64,000 nt of DNA from Pedobacter steynii (GTDB taxonomy: Bacteria > Bacteroidota > Bacteroidia > Sphingobacteriales > Sphingobacteriaceae): NCBI RefSeq assembly GCF_001721645.1, contig NZ_CP017141.1, forward strand, positions 4,898,001 through 4,962,000. Reading direction: 5' to 3'. The translations under genes and the position numbers were made by a program. Under the pieces are notes generated by a model that had not been told where the DNA came from, did not search any database, and saw only the letters and a program-made list of their open reading frames with translations. Numbering within the stretch: the first letter of the stretch is position 1; each line of letters begins with the position of its first letter. Below are positions 26,801 to 35,600 of the stretch, in pieces.

Positions 26801-29584
26801 AGGATTCAATTCAAATTTATCGTCGATCTGTAAAATTGCTCTATTGAGAAATAGGTGATCATAGTAGGAGTTGTTGCCGAATGCCGGGATATCGGCGATA
26901 AGAACAGCGGCCTGTGCTGCCGGAAGATTTAGTTCTGCCATCAGCTGCCATAAAATGGAAAGCTGGGAAATCATATCAGCTGTAAAATCATCCCCACAGC
27001 TCATCAGCATTACATCCAATTCAGGAATGGTACATCCCATTTTTTTCCATAAACGAAGAAAACGGTTAAAACGTCCCAACTCTTCATCTGTTAACACAGA
27101 CAGATCCTGATGAATTAGCCTGGTAAACTCCAAATCACAAGCATGCGCCGCTTGCCAGGTTGCCTTATCTTTCTCCGCAACGTCTGAAGGGACGGCGAGC
27201 GCCAATACGATCTGCTGATCAGGGTTTAGAAATTGTGTTTCTACCAGGGCTACTAAATCCGTATAGGCTATGGTAGTGCGCGATATGAATTCCCTTACTT
27301 TACTCAGTTTTTCCCCCAGGTTTCCGGACAATTGGCCCGGAAAATACCCATACAGGTCGAGGCCAATGTCCCAGTTTTGCACTGAAGGAGCCGGGCCTGC
27401 AATTATTTTCTGATCGATCAGGATATTGAATTCCAGTTCAGAAAGTCCAAGGCCTTCCGATAATGCTGCGAAAGAGCCAGCAGGAGCAAAGGTATCGATC
27501 AGTTCATACAAACTGCTGTTCTGCTCCTTTAAAAATTCTCGGGCGGTTTCCAGCGACAGATCAAAGGGTAGGGTAAGTGGAAAAACAGATTCGGACAGCA
27601 ACTGATAGGCGATAGTCGCATTCTGATCGGCCACGGGATTGGGATGTTGTGGATTAGCAGATAGTTCATTGGCGGTTAACCCGGAAGTGTCATTGCTGGC
27701 CAATGCAGCATGTTGTTCTGCATTTGTGTTTCCGATATTGTCCTGTGCAACATAGGTTTCCAGTATTTCATTAACAAGATCTGTATACGAAATGAGGGTA
27801 TCTGTGTGTTCACAGCTAAGTTTGGTGTATTTTAAATCTGGCCGGCGGCGGAAAAGTTCTTTCCTTGCTTTGCCATTTTGTTGCCCCAACAAAATATGAA
27901 GGAGGTCTACAAAATAGGCTGCCGGACTGTATACTGATTTGCAATGCTTACATTCACAGGTCTCCACCTGTCCGAAGAGATTTTCCCAGTTGGGAATGAC
28001 CGGAAGCTCCGGAAGCAGCTGATGACCCAGGATATCCGGCCTCAGGCGGTTGGTGATGCTGTCCAGCTGCAGGTAGGTCATGGCGGCTGCCTCAGTAATT
28101 GCCGTTGCCTTATGGAAATAAAGCGTTGCATCTGCTTCGTTAAAGTTGCCTTTGCTCAGGTTGAGGAAGTCGTCAAAAGACATTTTTGAGATTTGCAGCG
28201 CGCTGTCTACCCCCATTTTCATGAGCGCAAGGGTATCTTTCGCTGAAGCCGTTACTGCATACAACCGTTGGGTTAACCTCAGTTCTTTGATCACTTCCGT
28301 TTTGTTTTCTATACCCCTCCAGGCCGCCTCTCCTTGATCCTGCAGATAAATTTCGGCCGGGGTTCGGGTAAAATCAAAATCAGGATTTACTTCCAGAAAC
28401 TGTCTCAGCGGGGCAGTTGCAACCGTATTTTTGATCACTGCAGTAGGAAAAGTCATTTCTACGATCGTCTGTAATTCTCCCGCATAGATCATTGCCCGTT
28501 CCCGATCTGTGTCGGCGACGATATGTTTGGGGATGCCTTCAGGGTATTTCGAAACCAGGGAGACCCAATCTTCTTCAGAGAGATCTGCCAGCTGAAGCGT
28601 ATCCCTAAGCCCATTTGCCTGTAATGCCAATACCAGTTGATGATTTCCCATTGTAACCTGCGATAACTGAAGGCTGAGCTGGATCGCAGGCAGTTCATTT
28701 CCGAAATGCTCCTGTTGCTCCATTTGTTTCCAGAAATCTTCGATTTCACCGTCATGCCTGATATACAGATCCAAAAAGGACTCCATTCTCTCATCAGACT
28801 GAAATATGGGTTTTAGCAGTTCATTGACGACCGCTTTATGCGCTGAAACTTGTTCAAATACCGTGTTTTCCCTTGCATATTCCATGAGTTTTTTTGCGAG
28901 TTCGCCCAGATCTGAGTCCCGGCTTTCGCTGGCGGGCTGTAGCATTTTAAGGCGCCTGGCAAAGTCGCGGAGCTCCTGTTGCGGCCAGAGTTCCGGCGCC
29001 AGTGGAATGGTTGCGAGTCCAAAAAATGCCCATGCCGGTAAACCAGTTTTATCCTGGTTGATGAAAGCCGATTTAAGCGATGTAATTTTTTCCTCATCAA
29101 GGCCAGTTTCGCCGGCACTGAATGCAATGTCTGCCGTTGTTAGCTGCTCCAGCGGAACTTCACCATCTAACAATGGCAGAATCTGATTTAAATAATAATC
29201 GTATAACAGCAGGCTACTGTTGAAGGAGATTTCTATTTCGAAATTCTGCGTAGCATTGAAATAAACCGGGGTAGTATACAGAAGTTCTTCTTTTCTTCCT
29301 GATACCGTAAGTACCAGATCTGCCGATCTGTTTTCTGCATTTTTAAATTCTGCTGCGGTGTAAGCAATAAAAAATCGTCCTTCCCGGTCGGTAACTGCAT
29401 ATTTTCCCAACAAACATCTGGGAATTCTTTTGCCAGGCAAGTCCTGGTCGTAGGCCGTTACCACAAGGCCGTTAGCAAGCATCCCATTCTCCAATACCTG
29501 GCCGCTTACTGTATAACCTTCTTGTTCATTGTCTTGTGTACCGTTTACAATGTGTCCGCTGATGATGATTGTTTTTGTAGACAT
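20837..29584 (-). CDS. Tc (ABC) toxin subunit A, TcA pore/translocation component
   Basis: A 2915-residue protein of the TcdA/TcaB family, about 400 residues longer than classical TcdA. The N-terminus (about 15-130) looks like a transthyretin/carboxypeptidase-regulatory beta domain. The Vrp1 region contains a Cys cluster (CECKHCKSVY, about 543-552) running into SPAAYFVDLLHIL, a hallmark of TcA proteins. A middle neuraminidase-like/receptor-binding part follows (around 1655). From about 2280 there are long helices, a Gly/Ser/Met-rich pore-like segment (MLMSISGQAMEMAS), a coiled coil and the TcB-binding C-terminal domain ending with NAFNFDTISDVILHLKYTSR. Known TcA pentamers bind host cells and inject the toxic TcC fragment. 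It is the second gene of the operon, 29 bases after the TcB-TcC gene. No signal peptide is seen. Confidence 0.9.
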   Translation of the reverse strand: MSTKTIIISGHIVNGTQDNEQEGYTVSGQVLENGMLANGLVVTAYDQDLPGKRIPRCLLGKYAVTDREGRFFIAYTAAEFKNAENRSADLVLTVSGRKEELLYTTPVYFNATQNFEIEISFNSSLLLYDYYLNQILPLLDGEVPLEQLTTADIAFSAGETGLDEEKITSLKSAFINQDKTGLPAWAFFGLATIPLAPELWPQQELRDFARRLKMLQPASESRDSDLGELAKKLMEYARENTVFEQVSAHKAVVNELLKPIFQSDERMESFLDLYIRHDGEIEDFWKQMEQQEHFGNELPAIQLSLQLSQVTMGNHQLVLALQANGLRDTLQLADLSEEDWVSLVSKYPEGIPKHIVADTDRERAMIYAGELQTIVEMTFPTAVIKNTVATAPLRQFLEVNPDFDFTRTPAEIYLQDQGEAAWRGIENKTEVIKELRLTQRLYAVTASAKDTLALMKMGVDSALQISKMSFDDFLNLSKGNFNEADATLYFHKATAITEAAAMTYLQLDSITNRLRPDILGHQLLPELPVIPNWENLFGQVETCECKHCKSVYSPAAYFVDLLHILLGQQNGKARKELFRRRPDLKYTKLSCEHTDTLISYTDLVNEILETYVAQDNIGNTNAEQHAALASNDTSGLTANELSANPQHPNPVADQNATIAYQLLSESVFPLTLPFDLSLETAREFLKEQNSSLYELIDTFAPAGSFAALSEGLGLSELEFNILIDQKIIAGPAPSVQNWDIGLDLYGYFPGQLSGNLGEKLSKVREFISRTTIAYTDLVALVETQFLNPDQQIVLALAVPSDVAEKDKATWQAAHACDLEFTRLIHQDLSVLTDEELGRFNRFLRLWKKMGCTIPELDVMLMSCGDDFTADMISQLSILWQLMAELNLPAAQAAVLIADIPAFGNNSYYDHLFLNRAILQIDDKFELNPDRKELKYASETIKDHQPAICAAFRISEQELNEVLQLAGIDMTAAGTLTLSNLSATYRIVLTAKKTKLKIHELFLMMPFAPYPAWSSLQEFKKNRSWFNQVKSNGLNAAEIAYLFDNQIETGSTFPPKKDVISKAAQDIREGLTKISQAAQIASGTITADFLKTQLGLFCDEKTTSQIIGILEGSNVKADPDHPLPPLLPADLSFLEQPPLAKEYQLLLPGYLTLADLTGISNAQTAVARIELFWLKVSEKLIPHLKNNFIIQYLTAHFKTEAALIAFVMKELSGTALLLEEDTPANFTAFETDYIKIFKLLWLVNKLKLSAEELDWFQSHPDHFNGFNWSDLSKTQFSSWMSILDYLSLRNAFPEPGQNLMAIFKAAVSNGDIRKAIVELSGWNNETVAYFVDQHAATEFVNEQMLLILKKQQALSLSIGISVEKLQQLGTEKVGFNQSQDIKRTLKANYDEASWIEVSTKIHNRLRNKQRDALVAYLLQKPEIRTIGLKQPNDLYGYFMIDVEMNACTKTSRLKQAISSVQLFVQRCLLNLEKNVSPPLIDAGQWEWMKLYRVWEANRKVFLYPENWIEPELRDNKSPFFTALESELLQSEVTAESVETALMNYLHKLDEVGRLDIYGMFQDPTANEIHVFGRTFSGPTQYYYRKLNLATHEWTPWDKVEVDIQNNEEGESSGVHLIPVVWNRRLYLFWPIFTKKTDEAQRNRKDEGEYEWSYWEVRMAWSEYKQKRWSTKKISNTFITTKSDRHGASKPLFYKFSAIPGASLIIRMHHNPLSSFYIGEFKFNCDHKVSVTEADLAPEMIQALGPTQVNYYQSLLSAVNSGRAIKHNTDKSVPLILTDYGKKNKTILKGSIGEYKIIYSSAHQFRANSLSAFFYQDKERAYYVEPRWEWPFRLVEGVRNRDKTVIPFVPPDLYTETNKFPKKPDPIAERPNVLERISDEELTVLFERENISANMAMQLRGQEQQKTTLMSASLEYNYTGALVLDRYLGSQSGSRVSKLDFKPFFHGYVCDFISALAEKGVHGLLQLTNQTKNDYVLFPGANFSNSFQSKYKPDSSHVHSPFPLKDVDFSLTGAYSIYNWELFFHIPMLLANRLSKNQKFEEARYWYHFIFNPTTNDVNTSSRRYWQVLPLRNTPAETLEVLMQQLHKPAGDPKRLELEQVIRSWRANPFNPHLIARMRLVAYQKNVLMRYLDNLIVWADNLFRQDTIETINEATQLYILAAELLGKRPEKVPSRGDIEAKNYKELEDAGLNTFSNALIMLETTFPFFNLQSVTAGQAGASAILSTTVPANYFGLPGNEKLLGYWDLVADRLFKIRHCQNIEGMERQLALFEPPIDPALLVQAMSKGISINSVLADLNAPLPYYRFGYIVQKALELCADLKSMGNTLLSVLEKKDGEALSMLRSQQETILLNLSKTLKTLQIKEAQRNREGLEKTKEVTQYRETYYSQLIENGLNSSEKEHQLMSTISMLMSISGQAMEMASAASEPIPDFYLGALVGISGGPINLNHMGGGTKTGATFSAISRFFNSVSTMTTFAANMAQSNAGYQRRREEWSLQKQLAAKELGQIDKQILASQIREQMAAQELSNHEQQIEHSRQVEDFMRNKYTREELYGWMTGEIATVYFQCYQLAYDLAKKAEKNYRHELGLSESNFIQFGIWDSFRKGLMSGERLYLSLKQMEKAYMDQNRREYELNKNISLMQHFPMALLQLKTTGSCIIELPEALFDADYPGQYLRRIRNISVSIPCIVGPYTSVNCTLSLLSSKTRVKNVLKGGKYEEDPEADDRFEAQFGAIQSIATSHAQNDSGMFELNFRDERYLPFEYSGAISRWKIDLPPTTNAFNFDTISDVILHLKYTSRAGGAQLKTEALKISSGRNSVMLTLKNHFSNEWYQYNLQNKDKAAADLPALNLMISKEKLPFFARNAEIVSPDSHAYTFTNTEKDSLPKAVEIQVEGTNISFKPDENMNDIADIVLILELQQ

Positions 29585-29613
29585 GGTGCTATGCTTTAGA
29601 GGTAAATGTTCTT

Positions 29614-32600
29614 TTATGGTCTTGGGTTAAGGTGTCTGAATAAAGGCGTTTCTTTTAACACAGTCTGACAGCCATAACACCCTCTTGGGTAAGTGCCGAT
29701 CAATCCCGATGTATATCCCACAGCTATGGCATAGTCACGGCCAAGCATTTCAGAATGCACTGTTTTGCCAAGCAGCTTCATCGGAGCAGGGCCAACCACT
29801 TCGTAAGATCTCAGGTAAAACTGACCAGAGTTTAGCGCTTGCCATGCATTTTTATTCGTGTGTGTAATGATCCATGCGTCCCCAACATCGATCACAGAGG
29901 CTGAAGTGTATCTTGTAGCCTGAGTGAAAGACAATGTTCCGGAAGTATAAAGCCGGTATTGAATATCTCTGGCCCGCATTTCTAGGTCGCTTCTGAAAAT
30001 GGGTACCGGCATCAGCGGAGCTTCCACACCTAAACTCACCGTGAAGCGTTTAACCGGATTCTTAAGGTAGGCGTAGACTGCAGCCCGGGTCGATAAAGAT
30101 AAGCCGAAGTCGAGCATGCTACCCGCTGCGGCTCCCGTTTCCAGGCCTTCTTCGGGATTCTTATAAAATGGCATTGCCAGCGATCCCCCTAACAGTGCTG
30201 CCGGATTGGAAAGCATTAATGTTTTGCTGGTAGCGGCACTCACTTCCAGATCCTGTTGGTAAGATGTTTTGCCAGAATAGGAAGTGCCTAGTTGGACCGC
30301 GCTAACGCTCGTGGTGGCCACTCCGCCGGCCGTCAACATCCCCGCACCAAGCAGAAACCATGTGCCACCTCCGGTAAAAATCCCACCAATTCCGAGTACT
30401 GCTGCAGTTCCACCCATCATCAAACCACCACCACCACGGTTCCAGAAGGTCCTGTTTTCCGGAATTCCTCTGGATTGAAGTAAGGACAGACTGAAGTTGG
30501 CTTTGTATCCTGGACTTTCTGTTTTTTTGAGGGCCTGACTGACGTCTGCCTGCCATTTTTTTGTGTCAAAAGGGGCGGCGGGGGGGGATGTTCGGAGCGC
30601 TTCCATAGCTGATGCATTTTCGGCGTTAAGTTCATCCACCTGTCTGGCCATTGTGCTCGAAGCCTTCCCTTCAAGTTCCAAAGACTTAGATGAAAGCGTC
30701 TGGTCAGGGCAGGAGGTCAGACCATTGCATTGAGTACCAGATGGATCATTCCCTCCCGCAGGATTTGCCCTGCAATAAATATACACATTGACACCATCTC
30801 CGGGGCCTATAGGATCAGCAGCGGTCCAACGGCATAACCAGGCTGCATAATAGCGCGCACCATGGTAATTGAGTCCGGTTTCTTCATCGCGTTCCATCCC
30901 CGTATACCGGTAACGTTTGGCTGCTGCCTTAATGTCTTTATTCAGATTTTGATAAGCTGTTGTTCCATAGGGATGGTACTCCTCATAACTGATGACCCTT
31001 GGAGCTGCTTCATCTGTAAGTTCCAGACCAGCAGAGCCCAGGTGATTACTGTACTGATACCGGCAACGCACTTTGTCTTCTGTACTTTCCGGAGGCGTAA
31101 CGGTTAAGGATTCTATCAGCGCAATCCGGCTTTTATCATCTACAACATGCAGACTTTCACGTTCCATTAAAACCAGATTTCCCCTCTTTTTACGAAAGAT
31201 TTCAAAACCATTCAAGTAGATTCTTTCCTCTTTTATATCTCCTTTCGTTACCACTTTCCGAACGCGCTGACCACTGGAATCATAGCTATAAAAAGCACCG
31301 TCAGAAAGGTCATTATCTGCTCCGGACTGAATTTGAATGCGCTGTAGCTGGTCCTGGAAGTTCCAGCTCATGGACGTTAAATGGGGCATAGACAAGATAC
31401 TTCCATGTTCATCATAAGTATAATTGCTGCCTTCTGACGTTGCCCCGATTTTTGTAGAAATCAGACGGTTGTTATGTTCTGCGTTATTGAACTGTCGTGT
31501 CCAGTTTCCTCCATTGGCAGCGGTATGTTTCAGCTCTCTGAGGTTACCTACCGCGTCGTATTGATATCGTTCAGCATAATTTCTCAACGCATGATTACCA
31601 GCTGGAATAGAATCATTGAACATCCGGTGCCGATCGTAGGAATTTCCAGCTTTTCCTTGTCCGATATGCTCCCTGCCTCTAGCCTCAATGAGCCGGTAAC
31701 TCGCATCGTAGCGGTAACTGTTTACCGGTTGGACAAAAGCATTGCTGAAGAACAGCGATTGCTGTGCTTTATCCTCTATATGGATCACATGACCACAAGG
31801 ATCATAGGTATAGGTCAGGTCCTGGAAAAGATGGCCGGCAGCAGATTTGGTTTGTAACCTCCTCAGCCGAAAAGTTGCCGGGTCATAGGTGTATTGAGAA
31901 TAGGTTTCATTACCATAGGTGATTTTACTGCGTTGTCCTCTAGCATCGTGTGTAATGCCTGTCACAAAAGCTTTTTCAGGCTCTTGTTTCAGTTTCAGTA
32001 GCACCTGATTCAACAAGTTGCCTTCATTATAAACCGGTTTAACTATCGAAGGTTTATGCAGCGGATTGCTTGGGTCATGCGGGCTTCGGCTTTCGACAGC
32101 CCGTCCCAGTGCATCAAATTTTGCGCTGCTCAGGAACACTTCCTTGCTCAGATCATCCCAATCCGGAAACTCTTCCAGTTTAGCACAGAATTGCATGCTG
32201 CTTTGCCGTACTGTTCCTTTGAAATCAATTTCCAGTTTTCTTGAGACACCGGCAGTATCGTAATGAACAACAGGGACCCCATTTTCATTCTTTAGCTTGT
32301 CACTGCCATAGGTAATCTTGTCGAAGATAAACGTTTGACCTTCTTTTTGCACCTTACTCATTACCGGTCGGTGTAGCAGATCATAAACGGTCTCAAAGCG
32401 GTAGTTTCTGTTGTCCCATACAAAAGCCGATTTTCCCAGGCTATTGTCCAACATCAGGCGGTTTCCGGAATCCATGCTTTGTATATTTACCTGTTGGCCA
32501 AGCATATTATAAGCATAAGCAATTACCTCATTGTCTCTTGCATCAATTACCTTATGTGTACGGCCCTCGATGTCCAATACCATCCTGGTGACATAAAACT

Positions 32601-35600
32601 CTTCGAAAGTTTTGGTTGGCGTAAGTGTTTCTGTAACTTCCCACTTGTTCTGAACTATCGTGCAGAAAGACCTTCCAAGGCTATCGGTAATGAGTATTGC
32701 CGGGGTATTGGCATGAACCATTGTTTTTGTTAATGCTTCTTTTTCTTTGTCTATATCGCCACCGTATTCCTGAAGCTGCTGCAGGAATAGAATGTCTGGA
32801 TTTTCCCTTTTCAGGCGCCATTCGCAATCTGCTTCTGCAACTGTGTCATTTTGGTCAAATACTTTCTGCTGCCAGCTGTCATATTCCATCCGGCTGATTG
32901 TTCCATCCGGAAAATCGGTACGCAGCATCCTGCCCGAAGCATCGTAATGCAGTACAGGAGTTACGCCCGTTTCCCGAAGACTTGTTTCGTCTTCATATAA
33001 ATGAGTCGTTGAAAAATATGGTTCATACGTTTTAATCGGGTTTCCTTTATTATTGAGGATGGTTCTTCCGTTACCCAGCCATCTTGGATCAGCCATGACG
33101 CTGCGCACAGTACCATTTTCAATTTTCAATGCTTTTCCGGCTTCTGCCCGTACTTTCTCCAGCAACATATTACCCATGCCTCCTGTATACTCAAAAGCAT
33201 ATTGTAGCGGCGCTTCAGGATTCAGACTACCATCGTCGTTTCTAACATGTGTTTCTCTAGTGATATTCCCTTTTTTCAGGGGAAAGGAAGAGTAATCATA
33301 GATACTGCGGGAGGTCGCATTTTTGAGCAGCTGACGGCCTGTAGTCAGAGGATCGTTGAAGAACCCACTGATTTCTTCTGCGGTCAGGTCCGATTTGAAG
33401 TCAATGAGGTCATCCGCCTGTGCACCTTTACCCAACAATGCCATGCCCGAAACCATACCCAAAGCATCAAAGCTTGCCTGGGAGATATTGTCGTTTACAT
33501 CTTTGATCGTCCTGGCTGATAAAACCCGGTAATCGAATTCTGTGATGCTACTTTCGTTGCCCATCTCATCAATTGTCTTTTCTGTAAACAGGAAAGTTTT
33601 ATTGGCTGGATAACTCACTTTTGTAACCTGGTTAAACGGGTCCTTAAAGGATATCGGTTGGTAAAATTGCTGCGCAGCAGTTTCGGGACTTTCCCCCAAA
33701 TTCCGATCAAAGAATTGAACCGTACCAGAACGAATCCACCAGCTTCCGGCCCTTTCGACATATCCGCAGTTCGACATCATGGCACCGTCAACCCGTTTCG
33801 GGTTTAGTGTTAATCCATTAGCATCCGTGTTAAAGCGTAAATCCAATAATTCCGGAGTGTACGCCAATTGATAAGATTCAAAGTTAATGCCCAGTGCACC
33901 GTGTTTTCCCAACGGTAAAGGTGTTTCCAGATCATAGCTCAGAAGGAGGGCAGCTGTTTCCCCCAGCCGCCGCAGACAAGGCCCCTCTGCAGCAACTATT
34001 TGTTCATGATTGTCTTTTAATGTTACATTTCCTGAAAGCAATGCCTCAAAATCAGTGATCTGATACAGCGTTTTGGATTTGCTAAAGCCAGTCGCCTCAT
34101 GGGTTTTTACCGAATATGATGCAGGCGTCCGGTAATATATCAGTTGTTTGTTGTTGTGCTTTTCCAGCGCATCCGTTGTCATTTTAGTCTCCGTGTAAAT
34201 GATATGCGTTTGCGTTTGCGCGGTTTTGATGAAATCCTTGTGTGTTTTTAGCGAGAGATTCATCAGGTTGACTGCCGCCGTTGCAGCTTCATCTTTTCTG
34301 CCATAAACCACCGCTAAGGATTTCAATACATTTCCAAAACCATCAATTTCCAAATTGAGTGAATGACCGATTCTCGGGTCCTCTGGATTGCGTTCATACT
34401 GATAAGAAAGGGATTCACTTTGATGTGCAATAAAAACGGCATGTTCATTACCTGCTTTCTCCTGCAGTAGTTTAATGTGACAGTTACTGAAGGAAACTGT
34501 GTAAGGGATTTTTTCTTTTTCCGAGCCGTCCAGAGCAAAAGTTTCTTGCCGGAGCAGCATTCCTTTACAGGCACGGTATGCTTCCCTTAGTTCTTCTATC
34601 GACAGCTGTTCAGGTATTTCTGCGTCCGGCAGCCTTTCTTCGTTCAACTGTTTACCTGCGAAAACGGGATCATTATACCAATAATCTTTCTCGAAGTGAT
34701 CCAGAATTTTTTTTTCCAACAAAAAGGCTCCGGTATGATACCAGCTTCTGCTGAGGATTGGAGCTTCATGGAAAAGTATATCTGGGGCATTTGCTGCCTG
34801 TTGTTTTTTTAAGTAACCGTACTCTTCCGTATCTTCCTGTTCCACCAGACCGAATCCCCTAAATTCCCTTTCCTGTTGGTCATAATAACCATGCCGGTAC
34901 CGGTATTTAGTTGCAAACCTCAGTTCTGATGTCAGATCAACTATTTCTACCTTGCTGACGCATTGTACCGGGAAGGGCAATTTTGTAGCCCAAGGTTTAT
35001 TATTCTTAGTGTCTTCCAGATAATATTCAACTGAACTTTTGTAGCTGATCGCGGTTTCCTTCCCCATTCCGTTCCGATGTTTGATCATCAGGTGTGGTTT
35101 GCGTCCGTTCACCAGGTCTATGTATTGCATCGGTGTTCCTGCATTAGCCGGTAAGGGAGATGACCATACAATACAGCCAGTTCCTTTACCCAGAAGATCC
35201 ATTACCGACACTTGATTGGGATGCGTCACATCCCAGAATGGATCAATTTCAAACGGATCGCTTAATGCATTTCCACTCAGGTTGATATACGCTTTGAACC
35301 GATGTTTTCCAAGATAGATAATGTCTGTCGTTCCTGTTCCGCTAACATCAAAGAGATGGAGGTAGTCTGGATTGAAGCGGTCAGGGTGATCAAAATTTTT
35401 AACATTATCCAAACTCACTTTCGGGCCAAAGTTTCCATAGCCAAGATTCGGCCAATAGCAGATACTTTCATTTTTGATCCGCAGGATATCTGTCAGCCCG
35501 TCGCCGTTCATGTCTGCCAAATAAATACATTGCTCAGGGTCTGAAAATACGATTGCAGGTCCTTTATCTTCATCTACGGGTTTGGGGGTAAATTCAGGAC

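Noticed and set aside
30284..30483. Repeat-like CAC/GGT triplet run as a microsatellite
   Set aside because: It simply encodes the glycine-rich stretch of the toxin cargo.
29614..30735. ADP-ribosyltransferase cargo like that of Photorhabdus TccC3
   Set aside because: No R-S-E type motif set is seen; the HSE/CYGC pair fits a deaminase-like zinc site better.
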